From Paracoccus sp. (in: a-proteobacteria) (GTDB taxonomy: Bacteria > Pseudomonadota > Alphaproteobacteria > Rhodobacterales > Rhodobacteraceae), in contig NZ_JAUNTJ010000023.1 in assembly GCF_030538755.1 (NCBI RefSeq), positions 1-45,332 on the forward strand: a stretch of DNA of 45,332 nucleotides. Reading direction: 5' to 3'. Shown piece by piece: positions 1 through 7,799 of the stretch. Each line of letters opens with the position of its first letter. Positions within the stretch are counted from its first letter, which is position 1. A program made the position numbers and the translations under genes. The notes beneath the pieces were generated by a model. That model did not search any database and was not told the DNA's origin. It saw nothing but the letters and a program-made list of their open reading frames with translations.

Positions 1-779
1 TCGCGCAGGGTGACGCCGACATAGTTCACACCGATGCCAATGCCGATGAACAATTGCGCGGCCATGATCGCCTCGGCCGGCGGGCGGGTGGTGATGATCC
101 CTGCCAGCGACAGCACCGTTGTCACGATCATCGGCCCAAGGATCGAGGCTCCGAACAGACCGATCCGTTCGCCCCCCTTCCAGCCGATCAGCGCGGCAAC
201 CACCATCAGCGCAAGCTGATCCCAGCCGGTCTGCGCCATCGGCTTGCCGATCGCGCCGGTCAGCGACACATCATACAGCCCGACCAGAACGACCGGCACG
301 ATCGTCACCAGAACCGCAACGCGCGTCGCATGGATCAGCGACAGGGCGCGCACATCGGCCCCTGCCTCGGCACCGAACACGACCATATCCTGCAAGCCAC
401 CGGGCATGGCGGCATAATATGACGTGACCGGATCAAAGCCCAAACGGCGAAAGAACGGCACGCCGATCAGCCCGATCAGCAGAACATACAGCGGCACCAG
501 CGCCACGCTCAGCGCCATGTGCGGCACCTGCGCCACCACATCGGGGGTAATGGATGCGCCCACGGCCACGCCCAGCACCGTCCGCGCCGCAACCGAAATC
601 TGCCCCAGACCACGCAACGGCGCGCCAGCCAGTGCCGCGATCAGGCAAAAGCTCATCGGGCCGAACAGGAACGGCAGCGGCAGGCCCAGCAGCCAGAAAA
701 CCGCAGCGCCACACAGTGCCAGCGCGATGGTCGCGCCGCGAGGGACAAGCTGCGGCGGCAGGGTCAAGGGATGGGCCAT
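1..779 (-). CDS. AbrB-family membrane protein (partial, runs off left edge)
   Basis: Translating the minus strand from ATG at 779 gives about 259 residues of very hydrophobic protein with repeated membrane helices and conserved stretches such as GPMSFCLIAAL, SYYAAMPGGLQDMVVFGAEAGAD and GIGVNYVG. These are typical of the AbrB/ammonia-monooxygenase-like membrane family (Pfam AbrB), whose substrate is not established. The C-terminus lies outside the window. An AGGAG stands 9 bases before ATG 779, and a second ATG at 785 is only 3 bases from it, so 779 is preferred. It diverges from the GntR regulator at 857 and could share its operator. A link to carboxylate transport is inferred from position only. 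Confidence 0.8.
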   Translation of the reverse strand, partial: MAHPLTLPPQLVPRGATIALALCGAAVFWLLGLPLPFLFGPMSFCLIAALAGAPLRGLGQISVAARTVLGVAVGASITPDVVAQVPHMALSVALVPLYVLLIGLIGVPFFRRLGFDPVTSYYAAMPGGLQDMVVFGAEAGADVRALSLIHATRVAVLVTIVPVVLVGLYDVSLTGAIGKPMAQTGWDQLALMVVAALIGWKGGERIGLFGASILGPMIVTTVLSLAGIITTRPPAEAIMAAQLFIGIGIGVNYVGVTLR

Positions 780-797
780 CAGCATCAACTCCTCTGG

Positions 798-826
798 TTG
801 ACAGGTTTGGGATACTCTTGTATCCA
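798..826 (+). promoter_or_regulatory. Promoter with embedded palindromic operator before the GntR/tcu genes
   Basis: A TTGACA -35 hexamer (798-803) is followed after 17 bases by TATCCA (821-826), reading toward the GntR gene at 857. A perfect inverted repeat GGATAC-TCTT-GTATCC (810-825) fills the spacer and enters the -10. This is the expected place for an autoregulatory GntR/FCD repressor site. The same 77-base gap serves the divergent AbrB gene, so the site could control both. Binding by the adjacent regulator is inferred. Confidence 0.6.
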
Positions 827-856
827 CTCGTATGCAACGCAAAGCCGCAGCTTATA

Positions 857-1522
857 ATGACTGACGATCCCAATTCCCCGCAAGGGCAATCCGCCTATCG
901 CCGCCTGCTGACCGAGATTCGTTCCGGCCAGCTTGCCCCCGGCGCGCGGCTGCGTGAAACCGAACTGGCCGACCGCTTTGGTATTTCCCGCACCCCCGTG
1001 CGCGAGGCGATCCGCCAGCTAGAGGCGGACGGGCTGGTGATCCATCAGGCCCGGCAGGGCGCGACGATCCGCACGCTGGACCATGCCGAGGTGATCGAGC
1101 TTTACGAAATGCGCATCGTGCTGGAGGGCACGGCGGCGCGCATGGCTGCGCGCATGGTCCTGCCGGTCGAGCTTGACGAATTGCGCGACATAAACGCCAC
1201 GATGGCGCAGGCCGCGCCGGGGTTCGAGGCGCAGGAGCTGAACCGCCAGTTCCACCGCGCGGTTCTGGGGGCCGCGCGCAACCGCTTTCTGGTCAAGGCG
1301 GTCAGCGCGCTGCAAAAGACCATGCTGATCCTTGGCCCGACCACGCTGGCCGAACCCGCCCGCCCCGAAACCGCTGCATCCGAACATGCCGCCGTCATCG
1401 ACGCGCTGGATCTGCGCGATGGTGCCGCCGCCGAACAGGCCATGCGTGCCCATCTGGAAAGCGCGCTGAACGCCCGCCTGCGCGCGATGCGCAGTCTCGA
1501 AATTCCGCTGGAGGACGAATGA
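857..1522 (+). CDS. GntR-family regulator, FadR/FCD subfamily
   Basis: This 221-residue protein has an N-terminal winged helix (residues 11-73, with LADRFGISRTPVREAIRQLEADGL as the recognition region) and an all-helical FCD ligand domain (about 80-210) with spaced histidines in NRQFH, SEHAA and RAHLE that usually hold a metal and an organic acid. Such proteins mostly repress neighbouring carboxylate-catabolism genes until the acid binds. The open frame extends further upstream, but ATG 857 gives the normal family length and leaves a promoter/operator in front. Its stop overlaps the tcuA-like start in an ATGA, so it heads an operon with the tcu-like genes and probably controls them. Confidence 0.9.
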   Translation: MTDDPNSPQGQSAYRRLLTEIRSGQLAPGARLRETELADRFGISRTPVREAIRQLEADGLVIHQARQGATIRTLDHAEVIELYEMRIVLEGTAARMAARMVLPVELDELRDINATMAQAAPGFEAQELNRQFHRAVLGAARNRFLVKAVSALQKTMLILGPTTLAEPARPETAASEHAAVIDALDLRDGAAAEQAMRAHLESALNARLRAMRSLEIPLEDE

Positions 1523-2907
1523 CCCAAGCCGAAACCTATGACATCGCCGTGGTCGGTGGCGGCAACGCCGCATTGTGCGCCGCCATCACCGCCGCCCGTG
1601 CAGGTGCCCGCGTCATCATCCTGGAAGGCGCGCCCGAACCCTATCGCGGCGGGAATTCACGTCACACCCGCAACTTTCGCTGTATGCACCGCGGGCCGAT
1701 GTTCCCGCTGACCGGCGCCTATGAAGAAGACGAATACCTGCACGACCTGATGCTGGTCACAAAGGGCAAGACCGACGAACATCTGGCCCGCATGGCGATC
1801 CGCACATCCGAAGAATGCCTGCCGTGGATGCAGGAAAACGGCGTGCGCTTTCAGCCATCCTTGTCGGGCACGCTGTCGCTGTCGCGCACGAATGCGTTCT
1901 TTCTGGGCGGCGGCAAGGCGCTGGTGAACGCCTATTACAACACCGCCACCGATCTGGGCGTTTCTGTGATCTATCAGGCACAAGTGCGCCATGTTCACCG
2001 CGAGGGGCAGGACATCACCCATCTCGACATCGAGGTAAAGGGCGTGCCACAGACCATCCGCGCGCGGGCCTATGTGCTGGCCTCGGGCGGGTTTCAGGCC
2101 GACATCGACTGGCTGGCCCGCGCCTGGGGGCCAGCCGCGCGGAACTTTCTGATCCGCGGCACGCCCTATAACCGTGGCGTGGTGCTGCGCGACATGCTGG
2201 ATCAGGGGGCCGACAGCGTGGGCGACCCGACGCAATGCCACGCCGTCGCCATCGACGGGCGCGCGCCGAAATATGACGGCGGCATCGTGACGCGGCTGGA
2301 TTGCGTGCCGTTTTCGGTGGTGGTGAACCGCGATGGCCAGCGGTTCTATGACGAGGGCGAAGATACCTGGCCCAAGCGTTACGCGATCTGGGGCCGACTG
2401 GTCGCGGCGCAGCCCGATCAGGTCGGCTATGCGCTGATTGACGCCAAGTCGATCGACCTGTTCATGCCCTCGGTCTTTCCGCCGATCAAGGCGGACAGCA
2501 TCCCGGAACTGGCGCAAAAGATGGGCCTTGATCCCGACGCGGTGGACCGCACCGTGGCCGATTTCAACACCGCTTGCCATCCCGGCACGTTCCATGCGAC
2601 GGAACTGGACGGGCTGGCGACCGAGGGGCTGAACCCGCCGAAAACCAACTGGGCGCGGCCTTTGGATACGCCGCCCTTCTATGGCTATCAACTGCGCCCC
2701 GGCGTGACCTTCACCTATCTGGGGCTGAAAGTGTCCGACCGCGCGCAGGTCCACAGCGCGCAAGGCCCGATCCGCAACCTGTGGGCGGCGGGCGAGATCA
2801 TGGCCGGGTCGATCTTGGGTCAGGGCTATCTGGCTGGTTTCGGCATGACCATCGGCACTGTATTCGGACGTATCGCAGGCAAGGAGGCCGCCGCCCATGT
2901 CGCTTGA
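1519..2907 (+). CDS. tcuA: FAD-dependent tricarballylate dehydrogenase-like protein (TcuA)
   Basis: A 462-residue flavoprotein of the succinate dehydrogenase/fumarate reductase flavoprotein family. The N-terminal dinucleotide-binding motif is VVGGGNAALCAA (residues 11-22). The RGGNSRHTRNFRCMHRGP segment near residue 45 and the C-terminal NLWAAGEIMAG...GQGYLAGFGM segment are characteristic of TcuA/CobZ-type enzymes. TcuA oxidises tricarballylate to cis-aconitate and hands electrons to TcuB. The start overlaps the regulator stop (ATGA) and the end overlaps tcuB by 11 bases, so the three are coupled. The exact substrate (tricarballylate or a related tricarboxylate) is inferred from family and context, not shown. 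Confidence 0.88.
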   Translation: MTQAETYDIAVVGGGNAALCAAITAARAGARVIILEGAPEPYRGGNSRHTRNFRCMHRGPMFPLTGAYEEDEYLHDLMLVTKGKTDEHLARMAIRTSEECLPWMQENGVRFQPSLSGTLSLSRTNAFFLGGGKALVNAYYNTATDLGVSVIYQAQVRHVHREGQDITHLDIEVKGVPQTIRARAYVLASGGFQADIDWLARAWGPAARNFLIRGTPYNRGVVLRDMLDQGADSVGDPTQCHAVAIDGRAPKYDGGIVTRLDCVPFSVVVNRDGQRFYDEGEDTWPKRYAIWGRLVAAQPDQVGYALIDAKSIDLFMPSVFPPIKADSIPELAQKMGLDPDAVDRTVADFNTACHPGTFHATELDGLATEGLNPPKTNWARPLDTPPFYGYQLRPGVTFTYLGLKVSDRAQVHSAQGPIRNLWAAGEIMAGSILGQGYLAGFGMTIGTVFGRIAGKEAAAHVA

Positions 2908-3991
2908 TTTCACCCTTCCCGCCCAAGCCTCTGCCATGGACGAGGCGCGCCGCCAGATCGAGATCTGCAACGCCTGCCGCTATTGCGAGGGGTTCTGTTC
3001 GGTTTTTCCGGCGATGACCCGCAACAAGGCCTTTGCCGATGGCGATCTGACCCATCTGGCGAACCTCTGCCACAATTGCCGGGGCTGTTACTATGCCTGC
3101 CAATATACCCCGCCGCATGAATTCGCGCTGAACATCCCCGCCGCACTGGCCGAGGTGCGCACCGACAGTTGGGAACGTCTGGCCCGCCCGCGCGCGCTGG
3201 CCGGGCTGTTTCAGCGGCATGGCGTGGCGATGGCCGGGCTGCTGGTGGCGGCACTGGCGCTGTTCTTTTGGCTGGTTGCCGCGTTCCGCCCGGTCGAGGG
3301 CGCGGGTTTCTATGCCCATATGGCGCATAACCTGATGATTGCGCTGTTCATTCCGGCTTTTGTTGGGCCGCTGGCGCTGATCGCGCTGTCGCTGCGCGAT
3401 TACTGGCGCGAGGTGGGCGGAGGGCGCATCCGGCTGGCCGATCTGGCGCGCGCAGGCGACATGGCCGCGCGGATGAAGAACCTGAACGGCGGCCATGGCG
3501 ACGGCTGCAACTTTGAACAGGGCACCCGATTCAGCCAGAACCGGCGCGTGTTCCACCAGTTGCTGATGTGGGGCTTTATCGCCTGTTTCGGCGCGACCAG
3601 CGCAGGGACAATCATGCACTATGTCTTTGGCTGGCACGCCCCTTATCCGCTGTGGTCGCTGCCGAAACTGCTGGGCGTTCCCGGCGGGCTGGCGATGGTG
3701 ATCGGCGCGGGCGGTCTGGCGGCGCTGAAACTGCGCGCCGACCCCGAACTGGGCGATCGGCGCGTCTGGGGCGGCGAAATGGCCTTTGTGCTGCTGCTGG
3801 CGATTGTCGCGGCCACCGGGCTGGCACTGTATGCCGCCACCGGCACGGGTGCCGTCGGCGCGCTGCTGGCCGTGCATCTGGCCAGCGTGATGACGCTGTT
3901 CCTGCTGATGCCGTTTTCCAAGATGGTCCACGGATTTTTCCGCTTTACCGCACTGGTGGCCGAGGCGGGCAAGCAGAGGCAGAGCGCCTAA
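2897..3991 (+). CDS. tcuB: TcuB-like membrane iron-sulfur electron-transfer protein
   Basis: A 364-residue protein. Two four-cysteine clusters near the N-terminus (C24, C27, C30, C34 and C58, C61, C64, C68) should hold two [4Fe-4S] centres. They are followed by several membrane helices (about residues 105-130, 145-170, 215-240, 250-275, 290-340). This is the TcuB/CitB architecture, which reoxidises the TcuA flavin and passes electrons to the quinone pool in the inner membrane. A strong AAGGAGG stands before ATG 2897 inside the end of tcuA, consistent with translational coupling and matched amounts. Histidines in the membrane part (for example in FMLxH-like and HLASVM positions) could bind haem or quinone, but this cannot be decided from sequence alone. 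Confidence 0.87.
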   Translation: MSLDFTLPAQASAMDEARRQIEICNACRYCEGFCSVFPAMTRNKAFADGDLTHLANLCHNCRGCYYACQYTPPHEFALNIPAALAEVRTDSWERLARPRALAGLFQRHGVAMAGLLVAALALFFWLVAAFRPVEGAGFYAHMAHNLMIALFIPAFVGPLALIALSLRDYWREVGGGRIRLADLARAGDMAARMKNLNGGHGDGCNFEQGTRFSQNRRVFHQLLMWGFIACFGATSAGTIMHYVFGWHAPYPLWSLPKLLGVPGGLAMVIGAGGLAALKLRADPELGDRRVWGGEMAFVLLLAIVAATGLALYAATGTGAVGALLAVHLASVMTLFLLMPFSKMVHGFFRFTALVAEAGKQRQSA

Positions 3992-4089
3992 GCCTGCTGA
4001 CCCAAGGTTGCGGGGCTGCCTGACCTGTGCAAACGTGCAGGTTGGCGGCCCTTGCTGTTGGCCTGACCAGACAACAAGGGAACAGGCAG

Positions 4090-4473
4090 ATGTTGCAGAT
4101 CGACCGGCTGGATCACCTTGTTCTGACCGTCGCGGATATTGACCGCACCTGCGATTTTTACCGCGATGTGCTGGGCTTTCAGGTGGTCACATTCGGTCAG
4201 GGGCGCATCGCGCTGAGCTTTGGTCAGCAAAAGATCAATCTGCACCAAACGGGGCAAGAGTTCGAGCCAAAGGCCCTGCGCCCCACCGCCGGGTCTGCCG
4301 ATCTTTGCCTGATTACGACGCTGCCGCCCGATGCCGTCATTCAGGCCCTGACCCGCGCGGGCATCGCTATTGAACAAGGCCCCGTGCCCCGCACCGGGGC
4401 CACGGGGCCGATCACCTCGGTCTATATCCGCGATCCCGACCAGAACCTGATCGAGATCGCCAGCTATGATTAG
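4090..4473 (+). CDS. VOC-family (glyoxalase/dioxygenase superfamily) protein
   Basis: A 127-residue single-domain protein with the paired beta-alpha-beta-beta-beta modules of the vicinal oxygen chelate fold. It starts with LDHLVLTVADIDRTCDFYRDVLGF and ends with DPDQNLIEIASYD. The usual metal ligands are present: His9, a His in NLHQTG and Glu in LIEI. The open frame extends upstream to 4027, but ATG 4090 follows AAGGGA and gives the normal VOC start. The substrate is unknown; family members do isomerisation, thiol transfer or ring cleavage. It follows tcuB by about 100 bases on the same strand and converges on the PrpF-like gene with a 4-base stop-to-stop overlap. Confidence 0.85.
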   Translation: MLQIDRLDHLVLTVADIDRTCDFYRDVLGFQVVTFGQGRIALSFGQQKINLHQTGQEFEPKALRPTAGSADLCLITTLPPDAVIQALTRAGIAIEQGPVPRTGATGPITSVYIRDPDQNLIEIASYD

Positions 4474-5555
4474 ACGGTGCCAGCGGGCACAAACACCTCG
4501 CCTGTCAGCAGCTTGCGCGCGGTGCGGATGGCGCCGGCGCTGACCACCTGCAAATCCGCGCCCTGCCCTTGGGTGCGCAGCGCCACGTCGATCATGCCGC
4601 TGGGGTGTTCGATCAGGATCTCGCGATCCTCACCCTCGGGGCGCAGCGCCAGCCCGTCAGAGACCGAGCCTTGCAGCATAGCCACGGTGGACACGCACAG
4701 CGCGCCGGTGACGGCAAAGGCGGCGTGGGTCTTGTGCGGCACCAGATAGCGCGCGGCGATATGGCCGTCGCCCTTGGGCGCGGCGATGATGCCGATCTTG
4801 GGGATCACCTTGCCCGCGACATCACCAAGGCCCATGCGCTGCCCCGCCTCGCGCCGCATTGCCTCGATCCGGGTGAAAAAGTCACGGTCGGCATCCAGTT
4901 CGTCGGGGGTTTCATAGCCGGTTTTGCCCATATCGGCGGCGCGCACGATCATCATCGGCACGGCCACGTCGATCAGCGTCACATCCACGCCGTCAATCTG
5001 TTCGCGCAACTGGCCCGTCGGCAGCAGCGCATCGGTTTTCGACCCGACAATATCCATAAAGTTCAGCCGCACCGCCGCCGCCGTGCCGGGCACGCCCGCA
5101 ATCGCCGTGTCTCCATCGTAAACCACGCCATCCGCATCGGTCTGCACAATCGCCTCGATCCGGCTGGAGGTGTTCAGGTTGTGGATCACGACGCGCGTTT
5201 CGCCGCCCGTCGCCGCAACCATTCCGCGTTCGATGGCAAAAGGCCCGACTGCGGCCAGAATATTGCCGCAGGACGGCGCGGTATCGACCACCGGATCCGT
5301 GATCGAGACCTGCGCGAACAGGTAATCGACATCCACCCCCTGACGCGATGATGGCCCGACAATCGCCACCTTGGAGGTCAGCGTATCCGCGCCGCCGATC
5401 CCGTCGATCTGGCGCAGATCTGGCGACCCCATCACGGCCAGCAACATCCGGTCGCGCGCGGCCTCGTCTGCGGGCAGGTCGTCCATGCGGAAATACGGCC
5501 CCTTGGACGTGCCGCCGCGCATGACCATCACCGGGATTGCGTGTTGTTTTGCCAT
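4470..5555 (-). CDS. PrpF-superfamily isomerase, probably 4-oxalomesaconate tautomerase (GalD-like)
   Basis: A 361-residue cofactor-free isomerase. The signature VMRGGTSKGPYF near the N-terminus, the DGIGGADTLTSKVAIV segment and the DTAPSCGNILAAVGPFAIERG segment contain the catalytic lysine and cysteine region of the PrpF/GalD family (diaminopimelate-epimerase-like fold). Relatives isomerise 2-methylaconitate or tautomerise oxalomesaconate. Here the neighbours suggest an aconitate-like C6 tricarboxylate, possibly trans- to cis-aconitate. That substrate is an inference. ATG 5555 follows GGAAGGAAAG; the alternative ATG 5570 lacks a site. It is the last gene of the left-reading operon regulator-kinase-TctC-TctAB-isomerase. 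Its TAA overlaps the VOC gene's TAG. Confidence 0.85.
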   Translation of the reverse strand: MAKQHAIPVMVMRGGTSKGPYFRMDDLPADEAARDRMLLAVMGSPDLRQIDGIGGADTLTSKVAIVGPSSRQGVDVDYLFAQVSITDPVVDTAPSCGNILAAVGPFAIERGMVAATGGETRVVIHNLNTSSRIEAIVQTDADGVVYDGDTAIAGVPGTAAAVRLNFMDIVGSKTDALLPTGQLREQIDGVDVTLIDVAVPMMIVRAADMGKTGYETPDELDADRDFFTRIEAMRREAGQRMGLGDVAGKVIPKIGIIAAPKGDGHIAARYLVPHKTHAAFAVTGALCVSTVAMLQGSVSDGLALRPEGEDREILIEHPSGMIDVALRTQGQGADLQVVSAGAIRTARKLLTGEVFVPAGTV

Positions 5556-5621
5556 GATCTTTCCTTCCATATGAAAAGGCCCGCACCGGTGATGGCGCGG
5601 GCCGATGCTGTCATCCGCGAC

Positions 5622-7616
5622 CTAGCCCAAGAGCCATGGCAACTGGCCATAGAACTGATCCTGCAACAGCCCGGCGGGCAGCATCAGGTTCAGCGTCGAG
5701 GTCAGCGCCGCCAAGATCGCCACGGCCAATGCCGTCAACGCAATGATCTGAAGCCAGCCCGACTTGGCCACGATCCGCAAGAAGGCGACAAAGAACACCA
5801 TCAGCGCCAGGAAATACCCGACCAGTGAAATCGCCACGACAAAGCCCACCAGCCAGGCCATGTATTTGCGCGGCGTCAGGGGGCCGTCGTCATCCGTGCT
5901 CAGCTTTTCTTCGCTGTCGAACACCGCGCCGCTGGTGCGGTTGCCGGTGATCTGCGGATACAGCACAAAGAACGACGCGATCAGCCCGACGATGGCCACG
6001 CCCATCGGGAACACCTTGCCCAGCAATTGCAGGTTGTAGGTGTCATAGATGGTAAACAGAAAGAACGCGACCAGAACCAGCGTAAAGGTGATCTGCGGCC
6101 ACAGCGGATAGGCATCCGATACGGTCCCCGCACCTTCGGTCTGGATCTTGTTGTTGCCGCCCCTGGACCGCAGGCTAAGAAAGATCGACAGCGCAATGAT
6201 GGCCGCGATAATCAGCACGATCGGGCGTCCGAAAAAGCTCCACCCCGAAAATTGCAACGCCTGATACAGATAGCGTTCCCCTTGGGTGGCCAGAACGAAG
6301 CCGATCAGAAACGCCGGGCGCGGCCAGCCAAAGCGGCGCAGCATGATGCCGATGATGCCCATGCCCACCAGCGCCACCAGATCATAGAGCGAGCGGTTGG
6401 GCTGGAACGCCGCGAACGAGATCACCATCACCATAAACGGCGCGATCAGCGCGTAGCGCACCATGGTAATGCGCGCGATCCCCGGTGCCAGCATCAGGCA
6501 CAGCAGCGTGCCCATGACGTTGGCCAGCGCCAGCGACCAGACGATGGTATAGGTCACGTCAAGGTTGGTGGACACCATCGAGGGGCCGGGCTGCAAGCCG
6601 ATCAGCACCATCCCGGCCAGAAAGATCGCCATCGCCCCCGAACCCGGAATGCCGAACAGCAGCGTCGGCACCAGACCGCCGCCCTCTTTCGACGAGGTGG
6701 TCGATTCCACCGCGATCACGCCGCGAATGTCACCCTTGCCGAACTGGCTTTTGTCCTTGGCGGTCTGCACGACATGGCCATAGGCGATCCAGTCCACGAC
6801 CGAGCCGCCAAGACCGGGGATCATCCCCAGCATCGCGCCCAGTCCGGCCAGACGCAGGGTCAGCCAGCGATAGGCCCATGTGTCCTTGATGCCCTGCTTC
6901 CAGCCTGCGCCCAGCGCCGAACCCTTGGCCGCAATTGCGCTGTTCTTGCGCAGCAGATCGCCGATTTCCGGCACGGCGAACAGCGCCAGACCGACGATCA
7001 CCAGCGGCAGGCCGTTCATCAGGTAAAGCGTGCCGAACTCCATCCGGTATTCGCCGGTGGCCGGGGCAGACCCGACCGAGCCAAGCGCCAGACCGGCAGC
7101 AGCGGCGACCAGACCTTTCGCAAGGCTCTGCCCCGACAGCACGCCGACCATCGACAGGCCGAACATCGTCAGCATGAACAGTTCCGCCGCGCCGAACGAC
7201 AGGATCAGCGGCCGGGCGACCAGAACGCAGACGGTCAACACCGCCGCGCCGAACAACCCGCCAATGAACGAGGCCGTGAATGCCGCGCTGAGCGCGCGGG
7301 CAGCCTGCCCCTTTTTCGCCAGCGGGAATCCGTCAAGGATCGTCGCCTGCGACGATGACGACCCCGGAATCCCCATCAGGACCGAGGCGAATGTGTCGGA
7401 AATCGCCAGCACCGGCAGAATGCCGATCAGCATGGCCAGCGCCGAGGTCGGCTCCATCCCGTAAACGAACGGCAGCAGCAGCGACATGCCGACAATACCG
7501 CCCAGACCGGGCAGAATGCCGACGATCAGACCGACGCCAACCCCGACCATCAGATAAGTAAAGTGATTCAGCGTCAGCACAGTGCCAAGCGCCTGATAGA
7601 TTGCATCCATTATCAT
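5622..7616 (-). CDS. Fused TctA-TctB tripartite tricarboxylate transporter permease
   Basis: A 664-residue inner-membrane protein. Residues 1-500 are a TctA large permease, including GVGVGLIVGILPGLGGIVGMSLLLPF, MGIPGSSSSQATILDGFPLAKKG and GLVPTLLFGIPGSGAMAIFLAGM. After a linker (about residues 500-515) the last 150 residues form the four-helix TctB small subunit (from YPLWPQITFTLVLVAFFLF). TctA and TctB are normally separate proteins, and fusion fixes their 1:1 stoichiometry. With the TctC-type binding protein encoded just upstream it should form a sodium- or proton-driven tricarboxylate symporter. The start chosen is ATG 7616 after GGGGG; the open frame begins at 7670 without a better site. 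Confidence 0.92.
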   Translation of the reverse strand: MIMDAIYQALGTVLTLNHFTYLMVGVGVGLIVGILPGLGGIVGMSLLLPFVYGMEPTSALAMLIGILPVLAISDTFASVLMGIPGSSSSQATILDGFPLAKKGQAARALSAAFTASFIGGLFGAAVLTVCVLVARPLILSFGAAELFMLTMFGLSMVGVLSGQSLAKGLVAAAAGLALGSVGSAPATGEYRMEFGTLYLMNGLPLVIVGLALFAVPEIGDLLRKNSAIAAKGSALGAGWKQGIKDTWAYRWLTLRLAGLGAMLGMIPGLGGSVVDWIAYGHVVQTAKDKSQFGKGDIRGVIAVESTTSSKEGGGLVPTLLFGIPGSGAMAIFLAGMVLIGLQPGPSMVSTNLDVTYTIVWSLALANVMGTLLCLMLAPGIARITMVRYALIAPFMVMVISFAAFQPNRSLYDLVALVGMGIIGIMLRRFGWPRPAFLIGFVLATQGERYLYQALQFSGWSFFGRPIVLIIAAIIALSIFLSLRSRGGNNKIQTEGAGTVSDAYPLWPQITFTLVLVAFFLFTIYDTYNLQLLGKVFPMGVAIVGLIASFFVLYPQITGNRTSGAVFDSEEKLSTDDDGPLTPRKYMAWLVGFVVAISLVGYFLALMVFFVAFLRIVAKSGWLQIIALTALAVAILAALTSTLNLMLPAGLLQDQFYGQLPWLLG

Positions 7617-7763
7617 GGTGTGCCCCCTGACCCCCTGATCCGGGCCAGACAGCGACGCACCGAACGGCACTGCACCGACAAGACCGGAAAAGCTGAAAAT
7701 GCGATGCCTTGCGCCACGCCATGGCCCGCTGGCATCCGCCCGTTACCCCTCGGGCAGCAAAGC

Positions 7764-7788
7764 GGGCGCCGCAATGGTCGCGGCGCCC
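7764..7788 (-). terminator. Hairpin between tctC and tctAB (attenuator or mRNA stabiliser)
   Basis: A perfect 9-bp inverted repeat, GGGCGCCGC (7764-7772) and GCGGCGCCC (7780-7788) around a 7-base loop, begins 12 bases past the TctC stop. No U-run follows, so it looks less like a full terminator than a partial attenuator or 3'-end stabiliser. Such elements commonly keep a periplasmic binding protein in excess over its permease. This role is inferred. Confidence 0.5.
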
Positions 7789-7799
7789 GGACCGGACAA

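Noticed and set aside
554-856. N-terminal extension of the GntR gene from 554
   Set aside because: The added 101 residues are a shadow of the AbrB gene on the other strand and cross its promoter. ATG 857 gives the normal family start.
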